A program made the position numbers and the translations under genes. A stretch of DNA of 64,000 bases from contig NC_016525.1 in NCBI RefSeq assembly GCF_000236905.1, forward strand, positions 620,001-684,000, given 5' to 3'. Source of the stretch: Tetrapisispora phaffii CBS 4417. Lineage: Eukaryota > Ascomycota > Saccharomycetes > Saccharomycetales > Saccharomycetaceae. Under the pieces are notes generated by a model that made no database searches, was not told the DNA's origin, and worked only from the letters and a program-made list of their open reading frames with translations. Position 1 is the stretch's first letter, and the number at the start of each line of letters is the position of its first letter. Below are positions 10,038 through 20,531 of the stretch, piece by piece.

Positions 10038-10916
10038 ATGGTATTATCATTACAATTGGCTCATAGATTGAATAATAAGAATGTTTTACTAGTGGGAGGT
10101 GGCGAAGTTGCATTGACAAGAGTTGAAAAATTAGTCATTACAGGATGTAAGATTACATTAATTGCGAACGATATACATGAGGATATACTGGAGAGGTATG
10201 CACCATTCTGTCTGGATAATGATTCTAAGGATATAATTAATCCTGAATGGGAAAAAACACATCCAACCGAAGTTTACCGTGTCATTAGGACTCCTTTTGA
10301 AGACAAACATTTTCATCTGTATCAAAATCCAGATGGGTCCAGTGTGGATAGTAACTGGGCAATGATCCTGACTTGTATCCCAGATAGGGCTGTAAGCGAA
10401 TCCATATATTTAGAATCTAAAAAGCTATTTGGCAACCAGCAGTTGGTGAACGTTGCTGACAATCCACCATATTGTGATTTTTATTTTGGTGCCAATTTAA
10501 ATATCCCGGCCACGGACTTGTCAACTCAGGGCAAAGAATCGTTACTGCAACTATTAATTTCATCAAACGGTGCTTCCCCAAGGTTCACTGCATTGATTAG
10601 AGATGAGATCGATGAATTTTTGAGACAATTCGATATTGAAGATAGTGTATTGAAATTAGGCGAATTGAGAAAACAGATCCGTTTGCAATCAAATAAATAC
10701 GTCGAAGAAGATAATGATGATCATTTGGCTGTATTGAAATATAGAATGCAATGGATTAAAAAGTGCACAGATATTTTTGGATTGCAAAATTGTTCGAGAA
10801 TGAATACGGAGAAATTACTTACGCTATATGATAAGATGTATAGAGATGAGAAGTCGACGGTATTCCCAGATTCGGATGAAATGTTACGCGAGTATGCTAT
10901 TACTGGTTCCAAGTAG
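10038..10916 (+). CDS. MET8: Sirohaem synthase: precorrin-2 dehydrogenase / ferrochelatase
   Basis: 292 residues (S. cerevisiae Met8 is 274). Met8 carries out the last two steps of sirohaem synthesis: NAD-dependent oxidation of precorrin-2 to sirohydrochlorin, then iron insertion. Sirohaem is the cofactor of sulphite reductase. An N-terminal Rossmann fold is clear in NVLLVGGGEVALTRVEKL (~14-31). The family motif NVADNPPYCDFYFGA and the substrate-binding stretch SSNGASPRFTALIRDEI follow, with a helical C-terminal domain. The protein is soluble. It lies between NGR1 and SDS24, as in S. cerevisiae. Confidence 0.96.
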   Translation: MVLSLQLAHRLNNKNVLLVGGGEVALTRVEKLVITGCKITLIANDIHEDILERYAPFCLDNDSKDIINPEWEKTHPTEVYRVIRTPFEDKHFHLYQNPDGSSVDSNWAMILTCIPDRAVSESIYLESKKLFGNQQLVNVADNPPYCDFYFGANLNIPATDLSTQGKESLLQLLISSNGASPRFTALIRDEIDEFLRQFDIEDSVLKLGELRKQIRLQSNKYVEEDNDDHLAVLKYRMQWIKKCTDIFGLQNCSRMNTEKLLTLYDKMYRDEKSTVFPDSDEMLREYAITGSK

Positions 10917-11058
10917 GTTGCCTCAAAAAGTGCGACGTGGGGTTTTCCAATCCTTTGGAGGTGTATCCCTAAACGTGGCGGGACATTGGCCTTGATGAAT
11001 CATTGTCGAGTCTGTTGTCCACTGGTCATCTCCCCCGACATAAGCTCAGCAGCCTAGC

Positions 11059-11090
11059 AGCCTGGGAGGAGGTGTTCCTCCTCCCAGGCT
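11059..11090. repeat. Perfect GC-rich hairpin, 14-bp stem and 4-nt loop
   Basis: AGCCTGGGAGGAGG (11059-11072), loop TGTT (11073-11076), and the exact reverse complement (11077-11090). It lies about 140 bp after the MET8 stop. It is not followed by a T run and yeast does not use hairpin terminators. It may fold in the MET8 3' UTR RNA or be a fixed GC-cluster-like insertion. Confidence 0.85.
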
Positions 11091-11161
11091 CACCTCCCTT
11101 TGGCAGGCAACTCCTCTACCCCCACCTCCTGCACACGCCCCACCGCCTAGCCTGACAAATG

Positions 11162-11181
11162 CCAGGCAGGATCCTGCCTGG
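11162..11181. repeat. Perfect 20-bp palindrome with a flanking direct repeat
   Basis: CCAGGCAGGATCCTGCCTGG reads the same on both strands. The right half (TCCTGCCTGGGG) is repeated immediately downstream at about 11184-11195. Together with the hairpin ~90 bp upstream this makes a cluster of GC-rich inverted repeats. Confidence 0.85.
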
Positions 11182-11692
11182 GGTCCTGCCTGGGGGGCCC
11201 TTGGCTCGCGCGGGGGACCGCGCCCTGCGAGTTGCGGCCGTCGGAAGCGCTCCCCTCCGTCTCACCCTCAGAAACACGCGCAGTATCTGCCCACACCAAC
11301 GTTCTCCCATTTCGAACCAACGGCGCCTTCCTGCCTGTGGACAGCCCGCACAACTGCAAAAAGACCCGACGCTCCAATTTCCCTTTTCGGCATGATGCCC
11401 AGAAAGGCCCTGAGGCGTCGTCGTCGGTCCCGGACAATTTCGATTTCAATTTCTTTCAAAGCGTTAAAGGATTCGGTTACTTTGCAAAAATGCCCAAATT
11501 CCAAAATTCCAAAAACTCAATATCGTATAATTAGACAACCCAATAACAGCTTATTTGACTGCGAATAGCACTGCAATTATTTTTATATAAATATATGTGT
11601 ATGTAGGCATTTGTTGATCCTGTGCGTGTTTGTCCTTCAGGCTAACTACATAGTCAGAGACACATCGACAAACAAGAAATACTTTATATGCA

Positions 11693-13615
11693 ATGAAAGC
11701 TGGGAAATATATGAGTGGCAGCGCTAACAACAGTGCTTCCAACATCAATGCTGCTTCTTCCACACAAAGACACAATTCTATCATGGAACTGTTATCGACG
11801 CCTCCACAGTTGCCACACAACCCAGGGTCTGCTTCGTCAACAGTCACAGGTGCCACTCTGGGAAGCAACACAAACACTTTAAATGTAAATAAATCGGGCC
11901 ATAATCACCATTTTAACAAGTCGCGTCAGTCATCGAACCTTAATGACGGCTTCTCTCAGTCTGCTAGTAATGCTGCCGAGGATCCAATGGTTTTAGGCAG
12001 AACAGAATCGTTCTCCTCTGCGGATTCAATCTCGTCGTTATCCATTACTTCCTCAAATAACCATTTCGACATGATCGATAACAATAGCGACAATAACAAC
12101 ACAAACTCGATTTACGCTAACATAACAGGCAACGCAAACAACCAGGCCAATAACGCAAACGGCCCTGGATCTCCAGGTATAAGTTTACACTTGACCAACT
12201 CAAACGGTTATAATAGTAATTCGATATTGGCTCAGGACTCCTCCTTTTCACACGTGACTTCTACTATTAACACCTATCCGCAACAGCAACAGCAACAGCA
12301 ACAGCAACCATTACTCGCAGAACAACAACCACAGTCACAGCCACATCAGCAGCAATTACATCATGACATAGAGGAGTATTTGAGCAACGTACACCACGGC
12401 GAATTGATGGAAAACGGAGATGACCGGTTTCCTTCACATTGTATCTCTTCTGTACATGCACAAAAATGGCAGCACATCAAGTTGTCACAGCTTATCGAAC
12501 AAAATAAATTGATCACTATCGAAGGCTCGATCTCAATCGAAGAGGCATTCAATACATTGGTTAAATACCATTTGACCTCACTACCAGTTGAACAGTTTAG
12601 TGGTGATATGGATTGCTTGAGTTTCGATTACAACGATTTGAACTCTTATCTATTACTGGTACTAAACAAAATTTCAGTTAACAATGAAAAAGTTACGCAA
12701 GACTGTCAAAATGGCAAACCAGTCCCAGTTGGTGAAATAATTAAACTAACTCCAAAAAATCCAGCATGCAGACTACCAGAAAGTGAAAATCTATCGACAG
12801 TTATGGGAATATTGGGTTCAGGTGTTCACAGAGTTATCATCACAGACAATGAAATAACAAAAATGAAAGGTATTTTATCTCAAAGACGTTTGGTTAAATA
12901 CTTGTGGGATAACGCTAGATCGTTTCCAAGTTTAGAACCATTGTTGAATTCATCTTTGAAAGATTTACAAATTGGTGTGTTCAATTTATCATCAAAACCA
13001 ACTTCTGACCAATCTAGAGTCATCTCTATTCGTGGCGAAGAACCATTAATTATGGCATTGTATAAAATGCACACAGAAAGTATTTCATCAATTGCTGTTG
13101 TTGATAATCAACTGAATTTAATTGGTAATATATCAGTCACAGATGTTAAGCACGTTACGAGAACTTCTCAATATCCATTATTGCATAAAACTTGTAGGCA
13201 TTTTATCTCCATTATTTTGAATTCAAGAGGTTTAGAAAATGGTAAAGATTCATTCCCAATTTTCCATGTCTATCCAACTAGTTCTTTGGCCAGAACTTTA
13301 GCCAAGTTAGTGGCCACAAAGTCTCATAGATTATGGATAGTTCAACCACCTGAGCAACAATTAAACGAATCTGGTTCAGCATCTACTTCTACTTCAAACT
13401 CCACACACTCTCCAATTATGACAGCACTTGATTATTCTCCATCTCAAACTCCAAATGTTTCTCCAACTAATTTATTTGAAAAAGAATATAGAACTGGTAA
13501 ACTAATTGGTGTGGTTTCTTTAACGGATATTTTAAGTGTTTTAGCAAGAAAGCAAACGGATAATAAAGAGGTTGATCCACAGAGTGCGAGAAGACAAAGA
13601 GGTTATTACAAATGA
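11693..13615 (+). CDS. SDS24: CBS-domain regulator of the Sds23/Sds24 family
   Basis: 640 residues, longer than S. cerevisiae Sds24 (~527) because of a low-complexity N-terminal half. That half is rich in Asn and Ser and carries a poly-Gln run (~196-206) and QPQSQPHQQQ. The conserved part begins at about 255 with SSVHAQKWQHIKLSQLIEQNKL and contains CBS motifs, for example TVMGILGSGVHRVIITD, SISSIAVVDNQLNLIGNISVTD and TGKLIGVVSLTDILS. It ends with NKEVDPQSARRQRG. The family regulates protein phosphatases (PP2A-like and Glc7) and cytokinesis/cell separation. MET8-SDS24 matches YBR213W-YBR214W. SDS23 is the duplicate, so orthology to SDS24 rests on synteny. An internal ATG (residue 7) could also be used. 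Confidence 0.93.
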   Translation: MKAGKYMSGSANNSASNINAASSTQRHNSIMELLSTPPQLPHNPGSASSTVTGATLGSNTNTLNVNKSGHNHHFNKSRQSSNLNDGFSQSASNAAEDPMVLGRTESFSSADSISSLSITSSNNHFDMIDNNSDNNNTNSIYANITGNANNQANNANGPGSPGISLHLTNSNGYNSNSILAQDSSFSHVTSTINTYPQQQQQQQQQPLLAEQQPQSQPHQQQLHHDIEEYLSNVHHGELMENGDDRFPSHCISSVHAQKWQHIKLSQLIEQNKLITIEGSISIEEAFNTLVKYHLTSLPVEQFSGDMDCLSFDYNDLNSYLLLVLNKISVNNEKVTQDCQNGKPVPVGEIIKLTPKNPACRLPESENLSTVMGILGSGVHRVIITDNEITKMKGILSQRRLVKYLWDNARSFPSLEPLLNSSLKDLQIGVFNLSSKPTSDQSRVISIRGEEPLIMALYKMHTESISSIAVVDNQLNLIGNISVTDVKHVTRTSQYPLLHKTCRHFISIILNSRGLENGKDSFPIFHVYPTSSLARTLAKLVATKSHRLWIVQPPEQQLNESGSASTSTSNSTHSPIMTALDYSPSQTPNVSPTNLFEKEYRTGKLIGVVSLTDILSVLARKQTDNKEVDPQSARRQRGYYK

Positions 13616-13866
13616 TAAATACAAAAATTATATATCACATTATGATAAAAAAATGTTTTTCTTAGTATCACATCTGTTTTTGTTGGGAACCATTCAGCTT
13701 CTTTATTCCACGCACTCAATATAAATAATAGGAACTAAAAACAAAAAATAATAATCTATTTTGAAATAATAAATATGTTCATATTTTTTCTTTGATTATA
13801 TATCTTTTATTATTCATATATATAATATATGCAAATGCATTGTTTTAAGATATTCCTTTCCTAAAT

Positions 13867-15480
13867 TTAGCTTTTATCTTCTTCTTTAATATTAGAATCA
13901 GTGAATAAGAAAATTTTACCGCTTGAATTTCCTCCTGCAATCCAATTTTGTAGTGGATGCCAACTTAATACTGCCGGAACTGTAGCCGTTGGTAAATGAG
14001 CAAGTTGTTGACCGCTACTATTGTAAATATCAATCGCACGCTTCATGTTAGCAATGGCAAACACATTTTGATCACTTTTAAATCTTGCTTTCAGTATACT
14101 CGTCCATCTTCCTGTTTGACAATTGTGCTTTAGCGTGAGCTTTGGCTGCAAGTCAGTTGGTAATGAAGATGAACTAGTGTCAAATAATCTAATTGTATCA
14201 TCGTAGCCGTTACATACTAATGTTCCATCCGTTGGGGAGTATGACACACCCGAAACACTTAATCTTGAATCATATGTGCTAACAACTTCATGACTTGGGA
14301 AATCTTCATATTGAGACCATTCTGGCTTATCTACCAGCTTTCTAATGTCCCAAATTTTTAAAGTTCGATCTAAAGAGCCAGTGGCAATTTCGTAAGGCCT
14401 TGCTGGATTTATTGAAAATGAACCAATTTTTTTATCTGCCAGTCTACGTAAGTTAGAAGTTACTGATTCTTGAATACCTTTCACCCGAAGATCAATGGTA
14501 GCAAATTCACCTGAAAGTGTTGTAAAAAATAACACGTTTGGATCTTCGTAACTGAATTGGAAGTCACTAATCCCTAATGGTTCATCATATTCATTTTTTA
14601 AAGTCATAATTTCTTGACTTTCCAAACCGTTCAAATGAATTGATCTTAAGGAACCATCATATGAAGCAATTAATAATTTTGAAGAATCTGTAGCGTAACA
14701 ATCAATCCTACCTACATTCTTCGTAAATAGTTTAACTCTCGTAATATCTGGCTCGACCATTTGGTCCTCACCTGATTCTGATAAAGGTTCATCTCTTACT
14801 TTCCACAAACCTACGGTACCCGAAGTATCACCTGCAACAATCAACTTTTGGTCTATAGCTGGGTGGAAATAAGTAGCTGCGATACGTTCATATACTATCT
14901 TGATTTCATTTGGTTGGAATACATCGTATAGTTTCAAATCAAAATCATTCTGCTGCTGCTCTAAGTCTGGTGATCTCTCTAATGTTTGACGATTTTTTAG
15001 TTCTTCAAAAAAATCCCCAGAAGAGAAGTTTTTATTAGAGAATGATTTAAATTTTTCTATTAAATTATCTTCATTTTCATCCTTGATTAAATCACTTAAT
15101 TTAACATCTCCAATTACTGCTGTATCTTTAATATCATCGAGCAATTCTTTGTCCATAGAGGCACTATCAGAACTGTTATCCAAACCCATTTTCAACAATT
15201 GAGTATCATTGACATTAGGGATACCTTCACCATTCACATTTTCACCTCTTAACCTACGTGATCTTCTTGTAGGCATGGCAGATACTTTTGGTGATGCTGC
15301 TCTTTTCGCGACACTTGGTGCTTTTCTTTTCTTCTTAGCATTCAATGCCTTTTCGTCATCAATACCCGATTCCCTCTTAATTTGAGATGCAACACCACCC
15401 AGTTGCAACTTCTTCATCAAGTCATTGTTCCTTTTAATGTTTTCCTGACGCTTCTTTTGAAATTCAGTAAGTTCAACCAT
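13867..15480 (-). CDS. CMR1: WD40 DNA-binding protein CMR1
   Basis: 537 residues (S. cerevisiae Cmr1, YDL156W, is 522). The start [25 protein letters not shown] is the family's basic helical N-terminus. It is followed by a Lys/Arg-rich stretch ([14 protein letters not shown]) that could be nuclear targeting and an acidic linker. WD repeats fill ~195-530, for example [19 protein letters not shown] and [17 protein letters not shown]. Cmr1 binds DNA and histones, associates with replication-stress foci (intranuclear quality control) and supports transcription. It is the first gene of the right-hand synteny block and is divergent from DMO2, as YDL156W is from YDL157C. Confidence 0.95.
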   Translation of the reverse strand: MVELTEFQKKRQENIKRNNDLMKKLQLGGVASQIKRESGIDDEKALNAKKKRKAPSVAKRAASPKVSAMPTRRSRRLRGENVNGEGIPNVNDTQLLKMGLDNSSDSASMDKELLDDIKDTAVIGDVKLSDLIKDENEDNLIEKFKSFSNKNFSSGDFFEELKNRQTLERSPDLEQQQNDFDLKLYDVFQPNEIKIVYERIAATYFHPAIDQKLIVAGDTSGTVGLWKVRDEPLSESGEDQMVEPDITRVKLFTKNVGRIDCYATDSSKLLIASYDGSLRSIHLNGLESQEIMTLKNEYDEPLGISDFQFSYEDPNVLFFTTLSGEFATIDLRVKGIQESVTSNLRRLADKKIGSFSINPARPYEIATGSLDRTLKIWDIRKLVDKPEWSQYEDFPSHEVVSTYDSRLSVSGVSYSPTDGTLVCNGYDDTIRLFDTSSSSLPTDLQPKLTLKHNCQTGRWTSILKARFKSDQNVFAIANMKRAIDIYNSSGQQLAHLPTATVPAVLSWHPLQNWIAGGNSSGKIFLFTDSNIKEEDKS

Positions 15481-15993
15481 TCTGCCTGTCGCGATAATTC
15501 GATATCTTCTTGTGAGCCGGATCTAGCCGTTTTAATGTCTCAATCTTGCTGAAAGGGCAGAAGACAAACAGCATCCTTTCTAAAGTTTCCTATATACACA
15601 GGTATTTGTACAAATATATTCACAATGTCTAGAACAGAGTTTCCATAAACTTACGTTGATCTGTTACATTACAAAAAGACACTATTTAGTTTAAAATTTA
15701 GGCGTTTCGAGATGAGCGAACATAAAGTGAGCGCGACAAATTTCACATTCTTTTCAATTTGCCAGAATCGAAGAGGTTGCTGATGATGCTAAACGACAAG
15801 ACAAAGGGTATGAATTATGAGAATTAGTAGTTTCCATTTAACATTATAAGGTTATTAGAATATTCTTGGCTTTTGAGAAAACAGTTATTTAAGTCATATA
15901 AACAGTATCTTCAATATACTGTCTAACCTTGCTGATAAGTGTTCCCCTTCCCCCATATTTGCTGTTTGGTAATTTGACTAATCATAAAGTAGA
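15481..15993. promoter_or_regulatory. Divergent promoter region CMR1 / DMO2
   Basis: About 510 bp between divergent genes. Possible C-box-like TGATGA at 15781-15786 has no matching snoRNA partner elements. No TATA box of strong consensus and no clear factor site was recognised. Confidence 0.45.
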
Positions 15994-16332
15994 ATGTCGA
16001 GTAATATATTAGCTGTCTTCAATCCTCCACCAGCCAGAGATATGGATAAAAGTGAATACCAGGACTGTTTACCATGTCAAATAATGAGCTCCTTTTTTGC
16101 TATTGGGTTTGGTAGTTATTTAGCTTCTGGGAAGCCCTTTAAATACGGTGAGAAAGAACGTAAAGCTGGTATGAGTTTAGCTGACTTTGATAAAAGAAAT
16201 CCAAAGTGGTGGAGAGGTACCATGCGTGGATTAGGAGGTTCTTTAGTAGTTCTAGGTGTTATCAGAGGTACAGAAGGGTGGATGTGGAATAAAGACAAGC
16301 AATATAAGAAAATACTAAATAATGATGATTAA
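15994..16332 (+). CDS. DMO2: Small mitochondrial membrane protein, DMAC1/Dmo2-like
   Basis: 112 residues, equivalent to S. cerevisiae YDL157C (118 residues), which belongs to the DMAC1/Dmo2-like family; the symbol is from memory. Features are a CLPC motif (~27-30) followed by a hydrophobic segment (QIMSSFFAIGFGSYLASG), a conserved charged loop (FDKRNPKWWRGTMRGLGG) and a second hydrophobic segment ending near GTEGWMW. This predicts a two-pass inner-membrane protein. Mammalian DMAC1 assists assembly of complex I; Saccharomyces lacks complex I, so the yeast role must differ. It lies between CMR1 and STE7, exactly as in S. cerevisiae. Confidence 0.85.
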   Translation: MSSNILAVFNPPPARDMDKSEYQDCLPCQIMSSFFAIGFGSYLASGKPFKYGEKERKAGMSLADFDKRNPKWWRGTMRGLGGSLVVLGVIRGTEGWMWNKDKQYKKILNNDD

Positions 16333-16573
16333 TCGATAAAGCGTATATATTCCGAACTAGCTAGAATAGAATAAGCATCTAATGCTTTGTAAGTTATAGT
16401 GATTGTATATATTAAAAGGAATAAAATTGTATATGTTTATCTATAAATATTTTATATTGTTTCTTATGGGTATAGTTATTAATGTAAAAGACTAAAAAAG
16501 GGAATGGGTAAGGTCCATTGTTTGAAAGAATTGCATAAGAGCGTCATTTCGCAAGTAAATTTATTTTAGAAAA

Positions 16574-18259
16574 TCATCTTCTTGCCAATGCAGCTTCTGC
16601 AGATCTCTCCAGTTGTTTCTTTTCATATTTGACTCTTTCAATCTCTTCTCTTCTCATCTGTTTATGCTTTTTGATTTCCGTCTTGATGTCCTTACACCAC
16701 CTTCTGAATTCTCTATTTATATTATGATGCGTTGAGTTACTATTGGTATTATATTTTACTATGAAATCATGACATAGAAGTTCATTTATAGGGGATCTCT
16801 CCTTCTCACTTTTTATGCAACACCTATTCACAAAATCTGTTATTTCAACAGAATATGCTGAAGTTGTCTGATCTTTATCGCTTGCTGTAGGCAGTTTAGG
16901 AGAAGGTTCATTAACAATCCTTTGTAAAAGATCCAATATACCATCAGGCGAACTATTGTCAACTCCGTCATTATTTAAAGGAAATTCACCTGTTATTAGT
17001 TCAATAATCATTAAACCCAACGACCACACATCACCTTTTGTAGAGTAAACATTACCTTGTATTCTCTCTGGTGACATATATGTGGATGTACCTACAAATG
17101 TATCAACAATAGAGTTCACCATTTTACGCGAGACACCAAAGTCACATATTTTAACTTGACCTTGACTATTTATCAACACATTCGAAGGCTTAATATCCCT
17201 GTGAATAATTTTGTAATTAGAGTATAGATAATCTAATGCTGTTAATACGGAGTACGAGATCACTGAAATAGATAATTCATTGAACCATGTTACCATGCCT
17301 AAATGTGGATTGTTTTGAGTTTCATCTAATACTTGCATGCTTTTATTAATTTTTATTATTTGATCCAGTGACCCACAGTTCATATACTCTAATAGTATTA
17401 CTAACTCATTATTATCATGATGGTTGGTAAACGCACCAAAAAATTCTACAATATTTGGATGAGTCTTAACACTTTTCATTATAGTTAACTCTCTCATGAT
17501 TTGCTTTATGACAGCTTCATTATTCATTTCTACAGGAATCACTTTTTTGGCGATAATTGTCGAATTGGGTACATGAAGAGCCTTTGTGACAGTTCCGGAA
17601 TTACCTGAACCAATTTTACCCAATTGAACTAAATTTTGTGGGTCAATTTGATAAGAAGTATTGCAACTTAGAGAATTTTTATCTTTCTCAGTGAACATTG
17701 CTTCTTCACCGTCTGGTGTAAGACCTTTTAATTTTGAATGCATTGAAGAGACCGGTGACATTTCACTCGTTGCCGTACTGCTGCTTGATATTACACTCTT
17801 CCTCTGAGTGCTCAACAGATAATTCAGACTCTCTTCGGATGTTGTTTTAGAATAGTCATGTAAATTCGAGTTATTTATTTGTATGCAATTGTCCTTTATT
17901 TGAGTAGTTTTCAATAAAGAATCTTGCGAATGATGCAATGGATTACCTCTAGAGAATAATTTATTATTTGTTTGACTAAATTCCATTAAAAGGTTTTCAT
18001 TAGCATTTTCATCCTCTCTGTCATCTATATTGTCATCATTTCCAGCATGATTACCATCATCCATTGAATGGCTATCATTTTCACTACCTTTCTGATTCAA
18101 AGTCAGTTTCTTTTTAAAGTTCCTTCGTAGAGATAAGTCAGATCCTCCATATTTAAAAATATTGTTCTTATTATCATCAGTAGTTGAGATTTCATCCGAT
18201 AACATCAACTGTTTCGCATTACGTCTCTCCAATGTATTTTTCTGAAACCTTGAATGCAT
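16574..18259 (-). CDS. STE7: MAP kinase kinase of the mating pathway (Ste7)
   Basis: 561 residues from the first ATG (complement of 18257-18259); upstream in-frame sequence begins only with GTG. The Ser/Thr-rich N-terminal ~200 residues include ERRNAKQLML, matching the basic-plus-hydrophobic MAPK docking site of Ste7. The kinase domain (~212-490) shows GKIGSGNSGTV (P-loop), AKKVIPVE (VAIK-type Lys), HRDIKPSNVLIN (catalytic loop), CDFGVSRK (DFG) and DTFVGTSTYMSPE, the activation loop phosphorylated by Ste11. Ste7 phosphorylates Fus3 and Kss1 in pheromone and filamentation signalling. It is followed by DMO2 convergently, as YDL159W/YDL157C. Kinase-dead substitutions were looked for and not found. 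Confidence 0.96.
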   Translation of the reverse strand: MHSRFQKNTLERRNAKQLMLSDEISTTDDNKNNIFKYGGSDLSLRRNFKKKLTLNQKGSENDSHSMDDGNHAGNDDNIDDREDENANENLLMEFSQTNNKLFSRGNPLHHSQDSLLKTTQIKDNCIQINNSNLHDYSKTTSEESLNYLLSTQRKSVISSSSTATSEMSPVSSMHSKLKGLTPDGEEAMFTEKDKNSLSCNTSYQIDPQNLVQLGKIGSGNSGTVTKALHVPNSTIIAKKVIPVEMNNEAVIKQIMRELTIMKSVKTHPNIVEFFGAFTNHHDNNELVILLEYMNCGSLDQIIKINKSMQVLDETQNNPHLGMVTWFNELSISVISYSVLTALDYLYSNYKIIHRDIKPSNVLINSQGQVKICDFGVSRKMVNSIVDTFVGTSTYMSPERIQGNVYSTKGDVWSLGLMIIELITGEFPLNNDGVDNSSPDGILDLLQRIVNEPSPKLPTASDKDQTTSAYSVEITDFVNRCCIKSEKERSPINELLCHDFIVKYNTNSNSTHHNINREFRRWCKDIKTEIKKHKQMRREEIERVKYEKKQLERSAEAALARR

Positions 18260-19396
18260 TCCCAATTTAAACACAATTAATCACTATTTCAAAATAGGTA
18301 CCAGTAGAACATGAACACTCTGCTAATATAATCCAAATATAATTGAACAATTCGTTACGCTGTGTATGTGCGTGTGCGATGGGACAGGAAACACTACAAT
18401 TTAGTTTTCTTACAAATTGGCAATCTTGACGAGGTTTTATATTCAAACAACAAGAAAAAGCAAATCCAAGAGACAATGGAAATCGAGATCCCCATAACTT
18501 GAGTACTCAATAGAACCATATAATTATTTATTCAAAGAGACACCTCATTGAAGATGCATTTTATTTGATGCTAATTATTGTTTCATAATTAGTTTTCCAA
18601 TTTTGAGATTTAACGCTCCAAGTCACATGATAAGAATGTGAGATAGTTAACGTCAACTAAAGTGTTTTAGCACAACAACGATATGCCAACAACGACATAA
18701 GTATGGCACCACATACTTTGCTCTTTAGCAGACAAGTATTGACGATTACTGAAGTTGGTCCAGTTCCATCAGAAACTATTTCAAAACACTGCAGATGAAA
18801 TCTCAAGAACTAATTTGAGGTTGCTAAGATACTTGATAAGAATAAAGATCTGTACCGATGAGGACACTTGTGTAGGCTAGCTGTATACGATTTTGATGAC
18901 CTTTAGGTATTACTATGTTTGTGTAACCAGCTCTAGAGACACACGTTTATAGCTCCCCACCCAAGGGTGTTCTTATTAGGAAGGCGAGCTGCAGAGTGTC
19001 GCGGCCACTTCACGAATCCAGATCAAATATGAAGCTGATTCTCTCATGTTGTTGTTAATTGGTCCACAACAAATATACATATATACATACATATATAGGT
19101 AGGTATATGTAGGCATATGTGTTTATTGTTGTACCGTGGACCCTTAAGGTACTGCTGTCACGCTGAGCCTGTCTGTGAGATCTTGCAGGGACATTGGAAT
19201 CGCAGCGGGCGGGTAATAATGCCAATATTTCAAATAAGGAAGCAACTCATGGATTCTTTAAGGACTACGACATACATTTATAAAGGAATATCTCCTGTAA
19301 AAGAGGTTGTCATGTAGGTAGTTTTGTTCAAACGGTGGTTCCAATGACGGGAAAATAAGAGCGACAATACAAATAATTGGAATAGTCACATTCAAA
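18260..19396. other. Divergent intergenic region STE7 / PNP1
   Basis: About 1.1 kb. No gene is supported. It contains a partly GC-richer stretch at about 18940-19020 and 19130-19215, and an (ACAT/AT/GT) microsatellite at about 19072-19120. A GATAAG motif is at 18833-18838. No exact pheromone response element TGAAACA was seen near STE7. Confidence 0.5.
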
Positions 19397-20338
19397 ATGG
19401 ATAAGTTTAATATTGAAGATTACAGAGAAAAGATCGCTAAGTCTGCCATTTTTATTAAAGATCAGGTTGAAGCGCATTTTGGTAACACGTTCCAACCTAG
19501 GGTGTTGATCATATGTGGTTCGGGATTAGGAGGTATAACAAATAGAGTAGCAACATACCCTGTTCCTTTGAAGGTGCCATATGCAGTTATTCCAGGTTTC
19601 AAAGTAAGTACTGTGTTTGGTCATGAGGGGTCTCTATTGTTTGGCGAGATTGAAGGAACTCCAGTAGTTGTGATGAGTGGCAGGTTGCATGGTTATGAAG
19701 GGCATACTATTTATGACACCGTGTTTCCAATTAGAGCATTACATGAATTTTCTCAGATCGCTACAATGGGCTCGTTATCGAATTTAATTGTGACCAATGC
19801 TGCTGGCGCAACTAATCCTGACTATACAGTCTGCGATTTAATGTGTATCATTGACCATATAAATATCCCAGGTTTAGCTGGTGCTATGCATCCATTGAAA
19901 GGACCAAACATGGACGAGTACGGTCCAAGATTTTTGGCATTGAGTGATGCATACGACTTAGATCTAAGAAGATTACTATTTCAAAAGCAAAAAGAATTAA
20001 ATATAGAGAGAAAGATCCACGAAGGAACATACACTTTCGTTTCAGGCCCAACTTTTGAATCAAGAGCGGAAGTTCGTATGATTAAGGCAATGGGTGGCGA
20101 TGCTGTCGGAATGAGTACCGTGCCAGAAGTCATCGTTGCAAGACATTGTGGGTGGAAAGTATTGGCAATGAGTTTAATCACTAATGAATGTGTCTCTGAT
20201 CCTCCTGCTAGTGTTTTTGATATTGATGCCGTTCCACTGGATAAAAGTTTGGCAACACATGCTGAGGTTCTATTAAATGGTACCAAAGCATCTGGGGATG
20301 TAGAAGCTTTAGTTCAAGCTGTTGTTTCAGAATTATAG
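19397..20338 (+). CDS. PNP1: Purine nucleoside phosphorylase
   Basis: 313 residues (S. cerevisiae Pnp1, YLR209C, is 311). It cleaves inosine and guanosine with phosphate to base plus ribose-1-phosphate in purine salvage and NAD-precursor (nicotinamide riboside) metabolism. Trimeric PNP family motifs are present: LIICGSGLGGITNRV (phosphate loop), VMSGRLHGYEGH, VTNAAGATNPDY, FVSGPTFESRAEVRMIKAMGGDAVGMSTVPEV and LITNEC (base-binding Asn). Soluble cytosolic protein. It is convergent with SEC13, as in S. cerevisiae YLR209C/YLR208W. Confidence 0.97.
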   Translation: MDKFNIEDYREKIAKSAIFIKDQVEAHFGNTFQPRVLIICGSGLGGITNRVATYPVPLKVPYAVIPGFKVSTVFGHEGSLLFGEIEGTPVVVMSGRLHGYEGHTIYDTVFPIRALHEFSQIATMGSLSNLIVTNAAGATNPDYTVCDLMCIIDHINIPGLAGAMHPLKGPNMDEYGPRFLALSDAYDLDLRRLLFQKQKELNIERKIHEGTYTFVSGPTFESRAEVRMIKAMGGDAVGMSTVPEVIVARHCGWKVLAMSLITNECVSDPPASVFDIDAVPLDKSLATHAEVLLNGTKASGDVEALVQAVVSEL

Positions 20339-20531
20339 GAATATTTAATCCAAATGTTTCTTATCAGATTCTGATTTATAACAATACTTGTTCCTAATAC
20401 CTTTTTCAGCATTTAGTAGGTACAGTCATGTTTAATATAATAATTAATATATATGACTATCAGTTGTATTTTATTTTTTTTAAAAATTTACCTAAGCATT
20501 TTTACAATTTTAGATTTTATTTAATGACATT

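Larger units (their letters stand above)
10917..11692. other. Intergenic MET8-SDS24 containing a strongly GC-rich island with hairpins
   Basis: The 3' side of MET8 is followed by a segment at about 10920-11430 that is far richer in G+C than the rest of the window: 47 of 60 bases at 11161-11220 are G or C by hand count. It contains a perfect hairpin (11059-11090), a 20-bp palindrome (11162-11181) and a repeat of CCTGCCTGGGG. Open frames on both strands here look like by-products of the base composition. From 11460 the sequence returns to AT-rich promoter-like DNA before SDS24. A CCCCT (STRE-like) motif is at 11252-11256. Confidence 0.6.

Noticed and set aside
10980..11430. SRP RNA, RNase P/MRP RNA or snoRNA in the GC-rich island
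   Set aside because: No Alu-domain, P4/CR or C/D box set could be matched by eye; the TGATGA at about 10994 has no suitable D box partner.
11116..11534. Several overlapping ORFs of 64-100 codons on both strands in the GC-rich island
   Set aside because: Open frames in four or more readings at once are a base-composition effect; none resembles a known protein.
15781..15935. Possible C/D snoRNA between CMR1 and DMO2 (TGATGA ... CTGA)
   Set aside because: Boxes are about 150 nt apart and flanking bases do not form a terminal stem.
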